Shown: positions 1-8,658, counted from the first letter of the stretch. The stretch is DNA of 64,000 bases from an uncultured Shewanella sp. (GCF_947501665.1 NZ_CANMWS010000027.1:17518-81517), one strand, 5' to 3'. Notes: a model not told the origin generated them from the letters alone. Numbers and translations: made by a program.

Positions 1-1
1 G

Positions 2-472
2 TTGGTGGTTATTTTAGGTGGTCATCAAGCCACTTTACAACCTTTGCTACCTACAGCGGCGTCTTGTGTTGTTAATACTGATTGGGCCCAAGGATTATCC
101 TCCTCGGTGAAATGTGCAGCTCGTTATGCTCAAAAGAAACAAGCATCGGCTTTGATGCTAACATTGGCCGATCAGGTCGCAATTGACGTTGATGATTATA
201 AGCAACTTTTTTCTCTGTGGTTACAAGATAGGCAGACTGTAGCCTCAGAGTATTTTAGTGAACCTGGGGTGCCGGCGATTTTTAATGACGACGACTTACC
301 CGATTTTTCTATGGTTCATGGTGATAGAGGTGCCAAACCTGTGTTGATGAAGCATAAATCACAGGGCCGATTGAGTCTTTTGCCATTGGAATGCGCCGTA
401 TGGGATATTGATACTCACAATGATCTTGAGCGTTGGGAACAGTCATCATATTTGATAAGAAATACGTCATAA
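2..472 (+). CDS. MobA-like NTP transferase (MocA/CoxC-like), 5' truncated by window edge
   Basis: This is the C-terminal part (about 156 residues) of a nucleotidyltransferase of the MobA-like NTP transferase family. Such enzymes attach CMP or GMP to the molybdenum cofactor. Visible family features are the N-D-x-W-x-x-G-L-S-S-S segment (about residues 25-35), the L-T-L-A-D-Q metal-binding stretch (about 53-58), the segment P-A-I-F (about 91-94), and a later H-G-D-R-G-A-K and D-I-D-T region. The nucleotide-binding N-terminus with its L-A-x-G-x-S-x-R-M-G motif would lie upstream of the window, and the frame is open to the left edge, so the apparent TTG start is not real. Whether it serves a CMP- or GMP-type cofactor cannot be decided. 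No partner genes are visible. Confidence 0.75.
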   Translation: MVVILGGHQATLQPLLPTAASCVVNTDWAQGLSSSVKCAARYAQKKQASALMLTLADQVAIDVDDYKQLFSLWLQDRQTVASEYFSEPGVPAIFNDDDLPDFSMVHGDRGAKPVLMKHKSQGRLSLLPLECAVWDIDTHNDLERWEQSSYLIRNTS

Positions 473-896
473 TATGCGAGAATTAGCAGATATAAATGAT
501 TAACTCACTCACCTTTTTTAGTTACCTCATTTCGATATTGGTCATTAAACTGTAATTTAAAAACCTAAAATGTGATTTTGTAACGTTATTTTTATAAAAA
601 AGTGCTATTTAATGGTATTTTGAGTGATATTTAGTGTTTTTTTTATCAAAAAAAGGTAATTTATCTCACTTATAAATCAGAGTTATTTAATATGTTGTAG
701 GTTGAGCTTTATGAGTGGTTCATTTACATACTTCAGATAATAACAATAAATAATAGAAAATAATGGGTGTTTAATTTTACCGAGTATTTTTCATCAAGGC
801 TCATAAGCGATAATGTTTGTTGGAAACGACAATACTATTGTTTTTGTTTTTGTTTTTTAAAATACAGGTGGTTATATCCCAAAGGTGTTAAGGTTT
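473..896. other. AT-rich intergenic region
   Basis: About 420 bases between the partial nucleotidyltransferase and the DUF1097 gene. The stretch is strongly AT-rich with T and A homopolymers. I see no convincing coding frame, no strong hairpin with a T run and no repeat shared with the rest of the window. It probably holds the promoter of the downstream membrane-protein gene. Confidence 0.4.
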
Positions 897-1373
897 ATGG
901 AAAATCGTTGGGCTGTGGCTACATCAGCGGGATTACTCGCTGTTGTTTGGGCTGGAGTAGCAGATATATTTAATTGGGTGACTTGGTTAGGCTTTATGGG
1001 ATGTAGTACGTTTTTTGCTCAGCCTTTGCTTGGCGTTAAGGGCATGCTCATGGCTTGGGCCACAAATGTGTCAGGTGTGTTCTGGGGTTGGCTGATTATT
1101 GCCTCAAGCAGCTTTTTTGTTTCTCCGATTATTGGGTATACGATGACAGGTTTGGTGACAGCGGCGATGTGTTTGCAAGCCAGTTATAGTCGTTTAGCTT
1201 TTATTCCTGGAACATTTATTGGTTGTTGTGTCTGCTTTGCTTTAGCTGGGGATCTTGCAGTGATTATTCCTCCACTAATAATAGGAGGAGCGTTAGGCCT
1301 GTGCATGAGTTTATTAACTGGACGATTGATAAACTTGGGGAATAAGCAAACTAAAGTACAATCCGTAGAGTAA
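897..1373 (+). CDS. DUF1097 inner-membrane protein (YcdZ-like)
   Basis: A 158-residue, very hydrophobic protein with about five membrane segments (roughly residues 7-24, 28-47, 55-75, 79-98 and 107-138). Its length and hydrophobic layout match the DUF1097 family, of which E. coli YcdZ (about 163 residues) is a member. The function of the family is not established. I placed the start at ATG 897, which has an AAAGG sequence about 11 bases upstream, and not at the in-frame GTG at 885. The gene stands alone and converges on xthA across a perfect hairpin at 1396-1424. Family assignment is by overall pattern and not by a catalytic motif. Confidence 0.7.
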   Translation: MENRWAVATSAGLLAVVWAGVADIFNWVTWLGFMGCSTFFAQPLLGVKGMLMAWATNVSGVFWGWLIIASSSFFVSPIIGYTMTGLVTAAMCLQASYSRLAFIPGTFIGCCVCFALAGDLAVIIPPLIIGGALGLCMSLLTGRLINLGNKQTKVQSVE

Positions 1374-1395
1374 GGTTTACTTGGGTATATCCACA

Positions 1396-1424
1396 GCAAA
1401 GGTGCATTTCAAATGCACCTTTGC
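1396..1424. terminator. Bidirectional hairpin between DUF1097 gene and xthA
   Basis: A perfect 14-bp stem (1396-1409 with 1411-1424) around a single-base centre lies between two convergent stop codons. A folded RNA would open a few central pairs to make a loop. The T content after it is weak on the + strand, so it is a probable terminator for both genes and not a textbook one. Confidence 0.55.
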
Positions 1425-1449
1425 TTGTTATCAACAGGCTGAATTCAAC

Positions 1450-2256
1450 TTACTTAAAGCTGCTCCAAATAGGTGCATGATCAGAGGGTTTTTCAATGCC
1501 TCTAAGATCATAATCTACATCACTTTCAGTCAATTTATTTGCAAGTGATGCGGTGGCCAGTACCACGTCGATACGCAGTCCTCTATTATCGACAAAGCCT
1601 TTACTGCGGTAATCGAACCAAGAGTAACGCTCTGCTCTATTTGGGTGGAGCTGACGGAAAGTATCGATTAAGCCCCAATCGAGTAAGGTGGCTAACCATT
1701 TACGTTCTTCAGGTTGAAAACTGCACTTTCCGGTTTTTAGCCAACGTTTGGCATTGACTTCTCCTATGCCGATATCAAGATCGGTGGGAGAAATATTAAT
1801 ATCGCCGATAATGGCAATGTCTTCTTCAGGACTATGATATTCATTTAAATATTTCATTAAATCTTGATAAAATCGACGCTTAGCAGGGTATTTTGTTTCA
1901 TGATCAATGTTATCTCCTTGAGGAAAATACCCATTTAATACCGTCAGAGGGCGGCCATTTTTTTGCATGAAGGTACCTATGATCATACGGCGCTGTGCAT
2001 CATCATCATCTGTTGGAAAGCCTTTTTGGACTTTGTCAGGGGCTTGTTTAGATAACATGGCGACACCGTAATGGGCCTTACCACCATGAAAATGCACGTG
2101 GTAGCCCATGGCTTCCACATCCGCTAAAGGAAAGGCTTCATCATGGACTTTCGTTTCTTGCAAACCAATAATGTCGGGTTGATGAGTATCGATTAAGGCT
2201 TGAAGTTGATGTAATCTTGCACGTAATCCATTGATATTAAATGAAACAATTTTCAC
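1450..2256 (-). CDS. xthA: Exodeoxyribonuclease III
   Basis: Exonuclease III removes nucleotides from 3' ends of duplex DNA and cleaves at abasic sites in base-excision repair. The 268-residue protein has the same length as the E. coli enzyme. Expected motifs are present: N7 in F-N-I-N-G-L-R-A-R, metal ligand E34 in L-Q-E-T-K, the G-D-I-N-I-S-P segment, the W-F-D-Y-R-S-K-G-F region and the C-terminal S-D-H-A-P with the catalytic histidine. The open frame extends further upstream, but homology begins with V-K-I-V-S-F, which is encoded by a GTG (2254-2256) with AAGGA about eight bases upstream. I therefore take GTG as the start. It lies 16 bases downstream of yciI on the same strand and may be cotranscribed with it. 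Confidence 0.93.
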   Translation of the reverse strand: MKIVSFNINGLRARLHQLQALIDTHQPDIIGLQETKVHDEAFPLADVEAMGYHVHFHGGKAHYGVAMLSKQAPDKVQKGFPTDDDDAQRRMIIGTFMQKNGRPLTVLNGYFPQGDNIDHETKYPAKRRFYQDLMKYLNEYHSPEEDIAIIGDINISPTDLDIGIGEVNAKRWLKTGKCSFQPEERKWLATLLDWGLIDTFRQLHPNRAERYSWFDYRSKGFVDNRGLRIDVVLATASLANKLTESDVDYDLRGIEKPSDHAPIWSSFK

Positions 2257-2272
2257 AGTTTTTTCCTTACTT

Positions 2273-2572
2273 TTACGGTAATACGCGCTTAAAGGGTTTA
2301 ACAACAACACTTTTGTAAACACCTGCAGTGATGTAGGGATCTTGATCTGCCCAAGCTTGCGCTTGCTCAAGAGAGTCAAAATCAGCAACCACTAATGAGC
2401 CTGTAAAACCAGCTTCGCCTGGGTTGTCGCTATCAATGGCAGGATGAGGCCCTGCGATAAGCAGTTTACCTTCATTGGTGAGATCTTGTAATCGAGCAAG
2501 GTGGGCGCTGCGAGCGGTTTTTCTTTTTTCTAGACTATTTTCATTATCTTGAGATGAAATCATATACCACAT
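2273..2572 (-). CDS. yciI: YciI family protein
   Basis: A 99-residue protein close to E. coli YciI over its full length. Shared signatures include S-L-E-K-R, H-L-A-R-L-Q, G-P-x-P-A-x-D-S, P-G-E-A-G-F-T-G-S and the C-terminal A-G-V-Y followed by V-K-P-F-K. YciI proteins adopt a ferredoxin-like dimer fold related to muconolactone isomerase, and their physiological reaction is unknown. The ATG start overlaps the stop codon of yciB by one base (TAATG), so the two are translationally coupled, as the same pair is adjacent in enterobacteria. A second, more distant YciI-like gene occurs in this window at 59473-59763. Confidence 0.92.
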   Translation of the reverse strand: MWYMISSQDNENSLEKRKTARSAHLARLQDLTNEGKLLIAGPHPAIDSDNPGEAGFTGSLVVADFDSLEQAQAWADQDPYITAGVYKSVVVKPFKRVLP

Positions 2573-3117
2573 TATTTCAATTCCTTACGCTGTTCTTCAG
2601 ACATATTTTTGTAAAGATAAACAATCGTCACCACGGTATTGATGAGAGTCAATGCCGTTAAACCGAAGACTTTAAAATTCACCCAAGTTTCTTGAGGCAA
2701 ACTAAAGGCGACGTAAACATTAAGTAGACCACAAGCGATAAAAAAGAAGACCCAATACCAAGTAATATGTGCCCATATTTTGTCAGCAACAATGAGTTCT
2801 TTACCAAGCATGCTTTTCAGAACGGGTTTGTTAATCAGCTGACTCACCGTTAAGCCGATTGCAAATAGAGCATAAACAATGGTGACTTTCCATTTTATGA
2901 AGGCATCGTCATGGAAAAATAACGTCAATGAGCCAAAAACGGCCACCATGGCAAAAGTGATGACATGCATTTTTTCGAGTTTTTTGTATAGCATGTAGGT
3001 GACGATGAGTTGCAGCGCAGTGGCGACTATGAGTGCCCCACTGGCGACATAAATATCGTAAATTTTATAAAAAGCAAAGAAAATAACTAAAGGTAAAAAA
3101 TCGAGCAACTGTTTCAT
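2572..3117 (-). CDS. yciB: Inner-membrane septation protein A (YciB)
   Basis: A 181-residue integral membrane protein with about five hydrophobic segments. It matches the YciB/IspZ family in length (E. coli 179) and in its N-terminal M-K-Q-L-L-D-F-L-P-L-x-x-F-F-x-x-Y and central K-W-K-x-T-I-V-Y-A-L-F segments. YciB contributes to envelope and septum synthesis in enterobacteria, and loss of the homologue in Shigella blocks septation. The precise biochemical role remains unclear. It is the first gene of a yciB-yciI(-xthA) unit and overlaps yciI by one base. No unusual residue is apparent. Confidence 0.92.
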   Translation of the reverse strand: MKQLLDFLPLVIFFAFYKIYDIYVASGALIVATALQLIVTYMLYKKLEKMHVITFAMVAVFGSLTLFFHDDAFIKWKVTIVYALFAIGLTVSQLINKPVLKSMLGKELIVADKIWAHITWYWVFFFIACGLLNVYVAFSLPQETWVNFKVFGLTALTLINTVVTIVYLYKNMSEEQRKELK

Positions 3118-3208
3118 AAAGTGATATCAATCAAAATAAGTAAAAGTAGCCATGAGTGTAGCATGATGGTGAATGAGGAAAAAGGATAGGCTAAAAACAA
3201 GGTCAATA

Positions 3209-3763
3209 TTAGGGACTGATTTGCAGTAAGGTTGCGCTCAGCTTATCGTTAGGATTATTTTGAGTAATGGAGAGGTAAGTATCTTTGCTTGTATTGGTTG
3301 GGATTGGTAAAATATAACGGCTATTTTCATAATAGACATAGTTATTAAAGGTGACGTTTCTAAAGCGTTTGTTGATATTCTCTTTCAATACATATGAAGC
3401 AATTAATCTATCAGTTTCAACAAGGTAACCGACTCCCTTATATTTATAAGATGTATGTTGGTTAGGTTTCAGAATATTGACTTGGCAATGTCGGTATGGG
3501 TTTTCTGATTGTGGATGTTGGTACCATAAATGGGGCGGGTGTAGTGGATGGCTATATTGTATTGCGTTGTTTTTTGTTATGGCGATGGCAACATTGGTAC
3601 AGCCTTCTGCTAGGAAACTGATCAGCATGTTTTGTTCTGTGTTATTTAATACTGTCACTTGAACATTTTGGGCAAAATCGGTGCTGAACATGGCACTGAC
3701 TTTTATGGGAAAAATAATTAAGGTAGATAAAAGCAATGCATAAAAAAATATGAATCGATACAT
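3209..3763 (-). CDS. Exported protein of unknown family
   Basis: A 184-residue protein that I do not recognise. The start at ATG 3763 has AAGG about eight bases upstream. A GTG three codons earlier is less likely. The first 24 or so residues form a signal peptide (hydrophobic core F-I-F-F-Y-A-L-L-L-S-T-L-I-I-F, then V-S-A), so the mature protein is periplasmic, outer-membrane or secreted. The mature part is rich in N, T, Y and S, has two cysteines that could pair, and contains no catalytic motif I can name. It is the second gene of a - strand pair with the cysteine-rich exported protein at 3880-4197 (gap about 116 bases). Confidence 0.6.
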   Translation of the reverse strand: MYRFIFFYALLLSTLIIFPIKVSAMFSTDFAQNVQVTVLNNTEQNMLISFLAEGCTNVAIAITKNNAIQYSHPLHPPHLWYQHPQSENPYRHCQVNILKPNQHTSYKYKGVGYLVETDRLIASYVLKENINKRFRNVTFNNYVYYENSRYILPIPTNTSKDTYLSITQNNPNDKLSATLLQISP

Positions 3764-3879
3764 GTTATCCACCTTATTGCTGTTGCCTTTATCTTAAATT
3801 TAGAAGTGTTTAAATGTAAAATCAAAAGTGATGTTGTTACTTAATGTGTGTTGATGTTTCTTATATGTTCTTTTTTTGG

Positions 3880-4197
3880 TTAGTCACACCCACAATCAGT
3901 TTCACTGCGCCAGCAACCACCAGGACAAAAGCAGTCTTTTGTTCCGTCTCTCGATGAACAGCTTATTCCTACGGATGTTAAGCCAATTTCAGTCATACTA
4001 TTGGAAATATTTTGCCGTGCTGATATTTCAGATATCCATTCTCCTTGCATAATTAAATCAACAAAGACATGTTGCATTTCAGTCCAGTTCACATTGGTTT
4101 GAAATGATGTTGATGATGTATCTTGATTGGAACTTGCATAGGTAAAACTGGTGACAAAGAGTAATAAAGCAGCAATGCTACGAGTGAGTATAGGCAT
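3880..4197 (-). CDS. Small exported cysteine-rich protein, unknown
   Basis: A 105-residue protein with a clear signal peptide (about residues 1-21, ending A-L-L-L-F-V-T-S-F-T-Y-A) and a good ribosome-binding site (AAGGA, seven bases before ATG). The middle is polar. The last 26 residues carry all six cysteines of the protein, in the pattern C-x9-C-x-C-x3-C-x6-C-x-C, ending two residues from the C-terminus. Such a tail suggests either a small disulfide-bonded domain or a metal site. I cannot assign it to a known family. It lies upstream of another exported orphan on the same strand. Confidence 0.6.
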   Translation of the reverse strand: MPILTRSIAALLLFVTSFTYASSNQDTSSTSFQTNVNWTEMQHVFVDLIMQGEWISEISARQNISNSMTEIGLTSVGISCSSRDGTKDCFCPGGCWRSETDCGCD

Positions 4198-4420
4198 GGT
4201 TATTCCTTATTGGATAGCGTGAATTTAGTCCGTTGTTTAGGTTGTTTTTCGATCTTTAATCTTGAAGGTGCTTCCTACAACAAGTAAGAGTGTAGTGGTT
4301 ATTGAAGCGAGTACGGTCAAACATGTCAGTTCAACTGAAATATCGCTATTAAGGGTAGTTATTAAGGTGTAGGTTGATAAACTGGGTGAAGAATAAGTTG
4401 ATTTTAATTGGAAAAAAACG

Positions 4421-5245
4421 ATGACAAAGTCGGTGAGTATTGTGGGTTGTGGTTGGTTTGGTTTGCCACTGGCCAAAGCGTTTGTTGAAGTTGGTTTTGA
4501 TGTGAGAGGCTCAAAACGAACAGCAGCAAAAGCCAGATTATTACAGCAAGAGGGAATAATGGGATTCCATTTAGATTTAGATGATAAGGAAACCTTCGAC
4601 TCTAGGACATTATCACGTACAACATCCTTACTTGACAGTGATTATTTAGTGGTGAATGTTCCGCCAGGCTTTAGGCAGGATCCTCATGGGTATTTAAGGC
4701 GGTTAACACGATTAAAAGAGTGTATCTCTGATTGCCAATATCAGCGTATTATTTTTATCAGTAGCACAGGAGTTTATCCAGCGAAGGATCAAGTGGTGAC
4801 AGAAAAAGATGCAATAATGCACTCAGCATCCAGTGAAAATTTGTTAGCTGCTGAGCAGGTGTTTAGGGATATAGCTCCCACATGTGTGCTTAGATTTGCA
4901 GGGTTAGTGGGTCCTAAGCGTCATCCTGGACGTTTTTTATCTGGAAAAACGGATATTTCAGGAGGGGCGGCTCCGGTTAATTTAGTGCATTTAAATGATT
5001 GTATTAGCGCTGTTGTTCAAGTGATTACGGCCAAAAATGTAGGACCTGTATATAACCTTTGTGCATTTGAGCATCCAAGTCGAGAACAGTTATATCAAGC
5101 GGCATCGCTGCATTTAAATTTACTTAAACCACTCTTTAATGAGGTTGAGGTAGCGGGGAAAAAAGTGGATGCGAGCTTGATTACACGAGAGTTAGGTTTT
5201 CAATATCAATTCAATAATCCAATTGATATGCTTGATTATTGTTAG
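4421..5245 (+). CDS. NAD(P)-dependent epimerase-like SDR protein (YeeZ-like)
   Basis: A 274-residue Rossmann-fold protein of the extended SDR/epimerase superfamily. The N-terminal V-S-I-V-G-C-G-W-F-G-L-P-L-A motif (about residues 5-18) is the dinucleotide-binding loop. V-N-V-P-P-G-F and R-I-I-F-I-S-S-T-G-V-Y-P follow, the latter holding the S-S-T and Y positions typical of the active site. The V-N-L-V-H-L-N-D-C segment (about 187-195) is the conserved late motif. Length and arrangement match E. coli YeeZ (274 residues), whose substrate is unknown. It is monocistronic here, with a MITE inserted directly downstream. Confidence 0.82.
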   Translation: MTKSVSIVGCGWFGLPLAKAFVEVGFDVRGSKRTAAKARLLQQEGIMGFHLDLDDKETFDSRTLSRTTSLLDSDYLVVNVPPGFRQDPHGYLRRLTRLKECISDCQYQRIIFISSTGVYPAKDQVVTEKDAIMHSASSENLLAAEQVFRDIAPTCVLRFAGLVGPKRHPGRFLSGKTDISGGAAPVNLVHLNDCISAVVQVITAKNVGPVYNLCAFEHPSREQLYQAASLHLNLLKPLFNEVEVAGKKVDASLITRELGFQYQFNNPIDMLDYC

Positions 5246-5255
5246 CAATAACTTA

Positions 5256-5532
5256 GGGCCTGTTGAGCTTTGGTGAGTGTTTTTGCAGCAGTTTGTCGTT
5301 TCTTTATACAAGGCAGAGCTTATGCGGTGTCGTTATTCGCCATAAATAAGCGATAATGCCGTAGAAAGGAGCGACAAGCGCTGTCCTCATTCTTTTATAA
5401 GGCAGGATCCACTAAACGTGTTTTACTCTTTGTTGAGAGGCATTCGCTTAGAATAACTAGGCATCACACCTCTCGCCGCGATTAAAACACGTTTATCTGA
5501 ACATAATTTAATCACTAAAGAACAACAGGCCC
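5256..5532. repeat. MITE-like element, family A, copy 1
   Basis: A 277-bp non-coding element bounded by a perfect inverted repeat: GGGCCTGTTG at the left end and CAACAGGCCC at the right end, each flanked by TA (5254-5255 and 5533-5534). A TA duplication is typical of IS630/Tc1-type transposition, so this looks like a non-autonomous derivative moved in trans. A diverged, reverse-oriented copy lies at about 17070-17294; both share the internal run around CTCTCGCCGCGATT. The right end is only about 30 bases upstream of the DsbA-like start codon. Confidence 0.85.
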
Positions 5533-5562
5533 TAGGGTATGACCATGAAAAAGAGATTGAAA

Positions 5563-6183
5563 ATGAAACAATTGTTTTTAGGTATAGCTATGTGTTTAAT
5601 GGCTTTGCTAAGTTATGCGAGTGATAATCGTTACATTGAAGGCCAAGATTATATTCACATTAATGGGATCCCTGAAACACAACACCCCGTTGTTCGGGAG
5701 TTTTTTTCTTACAATTGCCCTCATTGCTACCGTCAAGATGCGACATTTGAGACAATGTCGCACTTGTTAGGAAAGGATATCATGTTTGTCAGAACACCTG
5801 TCGGAGCGGGTCGAGACGCATGGATATTAAGTCAAAAAGCTTATTATCTAGCGCAGAAGTTTAAAGTGACTCGTCAAGTCCATGGGGTTATTTTTAAACG
5901 TATTCATACACAAGAAGGTGGGTTTAAAAATGAGATGGATGTGGTGAATTTTTTTGTTAAGCAAGGTTTAGAGGTGAATGAAGTTAAGGCTGCATTAGCG
6001 TCAGCAGATGCCGATTTAGCTATTTCAAATTATGATCTGCAAACTCAATTATCGGGTATTCGAGGGGTGCCTTCGTTATTAGTTAACGGACAATATCTGG
6101 TGAATTCGACTTCACAAACTCCTGAGCAGCTCAGTCAATTGGTTCAGTATTTAAGTCGATTAACCGTTAAAAAAGACAAATAA
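5563..6183 (+). CDS. DsbA-like periplasmic thiol:disulfide oxidoreductase
   Basis: A 207-residue thioredoxin-fold protein with a signal peptide (about residues 1-20, ending L-L-S-Y-A-S). The redox motif is C52-P-H-C55 within F-F-S-Y-N-C-P-H-C-Y, the form used by DsbA. The cis-proline is P170 in G-V-P-S-L-L-V-N-G. It would introduce disulfides into exported proteins. I chose ATG 5563 because AAGAGA precedes it by six bases. Two upstream ATGs (5539, 5545) lie almost at the edge of the MITE and lack a ribosome site. The MITE ends about 30 bases before the start, so promoter and leader must come from the element or from farther upstream. It is probably one of more than one DsbA-type protein in the genome. 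Confidence 0.85.
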   Translation: MKQLFLGIAMCLMALLSYASDNRYIEGQDYIHINGIPETQHPVVREFFSYNCPHCYRQDATFETMSHLLGKDIMFVRTPVGAGRDAWILSQKAYYLAQKFKVTRQVHGVIFKRIHTQEGGFKNEMDVVNFFVKQGLEVNEVKAALASADADLAISNYDLQTQLSGIRGVPSLLVNGQYLVNSTSQTPEQLSQLVQYLSRLTVKKDK

Positions 6184-6281
6184 TAGTGAGTACTGTCAGA
6201 GCATATTGGTCGTGATAATGAGGAATGATACCCGTGATACTTTCTGCTAAATGCATGGGAAGAGTCACGGGCATAGCAGGA

Positions 6282-7940
6282 TTATTTTGTGCTGCTGACC
6301 CTGTGTGATGTATATTCAAGTGGGCTAAGAATATACAGGTCGTCTGAAACAAATTCATTACTTTTTGCTTGACTCCACCAGTGATGCCAAGGGCCTAGAT
6401 CATGGGTATCTTGCAGTAATGACTTAGGTGGTAAAGGAGTGACTAAGCTGCCTAATGAAATCGCAAGTCCTGTTGGGGTACGTTTTTTTATCATTTGAGG
6501 CATAAGCTTACTTGGATCGTCTAATCCCATGGCTCCAACTAACTCATAAAAACTATGTAGCGTATTATGATGAAAATGCATGACACGCTCACTTTTTAAA
6601 TTGACGTCTATGGCTTTACTTCTGACAGGATCTTGTGTTGCGATACCAGTTGGGCAGCGGTTGGTATTACAATGTCTTGATTGTACGCAACCAATAGCTA
6701 GCATCATGGTTCTGGCTGCGTTGACTGTGTCAGCACCTAACGCTAACTTAGTGAGTAAATCAAAGCTAGAAGCGGTCTTTCCAGAACCTATGATGCGAAT
6801 TTTATCTCTAAGGGCTACCCCCATCAGTGCATTATGTACAAAATAAATACCTTCAAGGCAAGTCATGCCTAAATGATTACTAAATTCTAAAGGTGCAGCG
6901 CCTGTACCGCCTTCTGCGCCATCAACAGTAATAAAATCAGGCAGAATATTGGTTTCAAGCATGGCTTTACATATACATAAAAACTCTGCGGGGTTACCCA
7001 CACAGAGTTTAAAACCTATAGGCTTTCCCTCGCTTAGTTGTCGGAGTTTTTGGACGAATGTTAACAAGGCTTTAGGCGTTGTACATTCGGGGTTGACGGC
7101 GGGTGATACACAGTCTTGTCCCTTAGGTATATGTCGAATTGAGGCTATTTCATCGGTAATTTTTGCGGCGGGTAATACGCCACCATGGCCAGGCTTTGCG
7201 CCTTGGGAAAGTTTAATTTCAATCATTTTGATTTGAGGTTTACAGGCCATTGCCTTAAACATATCTTCATCAAATTGTCCTTCATCGTCTCTACAACCAA
7301 ATAAACCTGAGCCGACTTGCCAGACCAGATCGCCATCGTGCTTTAAATGATAAGGGCTCACACCTCCTTCGCCTGTGTTGTGAAAACAATGCGCTTTTTT
7401 TGCCCCTAAATTGAGTGCTTCGATTGCATTTCGACTTAAGGCACCAAAGCTCATAGCTGAAATATTAAGATAAGATGCGCGGTAGGGTTGTTTGCAATCA
7501 TCGCCCCCAAAGCTAATGTGTTTCGCTTCTGCTTTGACTGTTTTAGGGCTGAGTGAGTGCCATGCGCTTAAATAATTCTCTTCAATTAAATTCCGCTGAG
7601 TACCAAAGGCAACCGTATCTCTCACATTTTTAGCTCTTTGATAGACTAAAGAGCGTTGCTCACGGTTGAAAGGCTTTTCTTCCTCATCATTAGCGATAAA
7701 GTATTGCTGAATTTCAGTACGAAAGGATTCTAAAAAATAGCGAATATAGGCCACACTAGGATAGAGTCGATTTAAATTATGCTTACTAAACTTTAAGTCA
7801 TAAAAACCGACAACAGTATAAAGTAAGGTAAAACAAAAAATCAGCGCAGAAGAGAGATCATTAACATGTAACCAGAGAGTAAAAGCTAATAAATTCCCTA
7901 GGGTAGCAATAAACCAAAATACTTTTTGCATTGGCGTCAT
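6282..7940 (-). CDS. FMN-binding glutamate synthase family protein
   Basis: A 552-residue protein with two N-terminal membrane segments (about residues 7-23 and 26-45), followed by a glutamate-synthase-type FMN-binding TIM barrel. Characteristic stretches are I-S-A-M-S-F-G-A-L-S, N-T-G-E-G-G-V-S-P-Y, the Q-G-A-K-P-G-H-G-G-x-L-P segment, I-T-V-D-G-A-E-G-G-T-G-A-A-P and the cysteine-containing C-V-Q-S-R-H-C-N-T-N-R-C-P-T-G-I-A-T-Q, where GltB carries its 3Fe-4S ligands. It lacks the glutaminase and GXGXG domains of GltB. It therefore belongs to the stand-alone, GltB-like oxidoreductases (B. subtilis YerD type), whose reaction is uncertain. The start is ATG 7940 with AGGA upstream. It is convergent with the DsbA-like gene. 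Confidence 0.87.
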   Translation of the reverse strand: MTPMQKVFWFIATLGNLLAFTLWLHVNDLSSALIFCFTLLYTVVGFYDLKFSKHNLNRLYPSVAYIRYFLESFRTEIQQYFIANDEEEKPFNREQRSLVYQRAKNVRDTVAFGTQRNLIEENYLSAWHSLSPKTVKAEAKHISFGGDDCKQPYRASYLNISAMSFGALSRNAIEALNLGAKKAHCFHNTGEGGVSPYHLKHDGDLVWQVGSGLFGCRDDEGQFDEDMFKAMACKPQIKMIEIKLSQGAKPGHGGVLPAAKITDEIASIRHIPKGQDCVSPAVNPECTTPKALLTFVQKLRQLSEGKPIGFKLCVGNPAEFLCICKAMLETNILPDFITVDGAEGGTGAAPLEFSNHLGMTCLEGIYFVHNALMGVALRDKIRIIGSGKTASSFDLLTKLALGADTVNAARTMMLAIGCVQSRHCNTNRCPTGIATQDPVRSKAIDVNLKSERVMHFHHNTLHSFYELVGAMGLDDPSKLMPQMIKKRTPTGLAISLGSLVTPLPPKSLLQDTHDLGPWHHWWSQAKSNEFVSDDLYILSPLEYTSHRVSSTK

Positions 7941-8114
7941 TGGAGGATCCTTTATCAACAAGCAAAGAATGTGAATGTTTATTGAACGTCATTGCTTTAA
8001 CTATAGCAAGAGTGAGCATACTTTTATTTTGTATTGCGCTAGACCTAAGAGTAGACTTAGCGCCATTGCAGGTTCTCTCCTATATTTAAGTGATAGAAAG
8101 TTCGGGAGCACAGT

Positions 8115-8621
8115 ATGGTTGTTGCAGAGACTGGACGGTTATATCTTCGTCGGTTTAACGTAGATGATGCTAAAGCAGTTTTTTTACTGAATAGCATGCC
8201 TAAGATTTTAAGTCATTTACCGGGTTCTCCACTTAGGTCAGTTGAAGAAGCTCGCCAAGTTATTTTAAATGTTGCCTTGCCGACTTATGCTCAATTTGAT
8301 TATGGTCGCTGGGCGGTTGTCCATAAACAAGATGAGCGTATTATTGGTTTTTGTGGTCCCAAATATCTTGATTGCTATAATGAAGTCGAGTTATCTTTTC
8401 GTTACTTACCTGAATATTGGGGACAAGGCTTTGCCACTGAAGCAGCTATTGCGGCAATAGAAATATGCCAAGAATATCATTTAGCAGGGATTATGGCCTT
8501 AGTATTGCCGGGTAATCATGAGTATGAACATGTATTGAAAAAAATTAAAATGTATGAAACAAAAAGAGATCATTATTTAGGTTATCGGGTTAAAATATTT
8601 CATCGACTTTTTGATCATTAA
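8115..8621 (+). CDS. GNAT-family N-acetyltransferase (RimJ/RimL-like)
   Basis: A 168-residue GNAT acetyltransferase. The N-terminal T-G-R-L-Y-L-R-R-F motif and the later E-L-S-F-R-Y-L-P-E-Y-W-G-Q-G-F-A-T-E-A segment, with the acetyl-CoA loop Q-x-x-G-x-A, place it with RimJ/RimL-type enzymes. The C-terminal third is shorter and less typical than in RimL (no clear N-x-x-S-x-x-v-x-e-K-x-G run), so substrate prediction is not possible. The start at ATG 8115 is the first in frame after an untranslated leader. The gene converges on fur across a hairpin at 8659-8679. Confidence 0.8.
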   Translation: MVVAETGRLYLRRFNVDDAKAVFLLNSMPKILSHLPGSPLRSVEEARQVILNVALPTYAQFDYGRWAVVHKQDERIIGFCGPKYLDCYNEVELSFRYLPEYWGQGFATEAAIAAIEICQEYHLAGIMALVLPGNHEYEHVLKKIKMYETKRDHYLGYRVKIFHRLFDH

Positions 8622-8658
8622 GTTTATTCTTTCAAAGAAAGATCATTTGTTCGTTAAA

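Noticed and set aside
4237..4476. 79-codon frame on the - strand before the epimerase gene, with a hydrophobic C-terminus
   Set aside because: It overlaps the start of the YeeZ-like gene on the opposite strand, lacks a ribosome site, and its composition is low quality.
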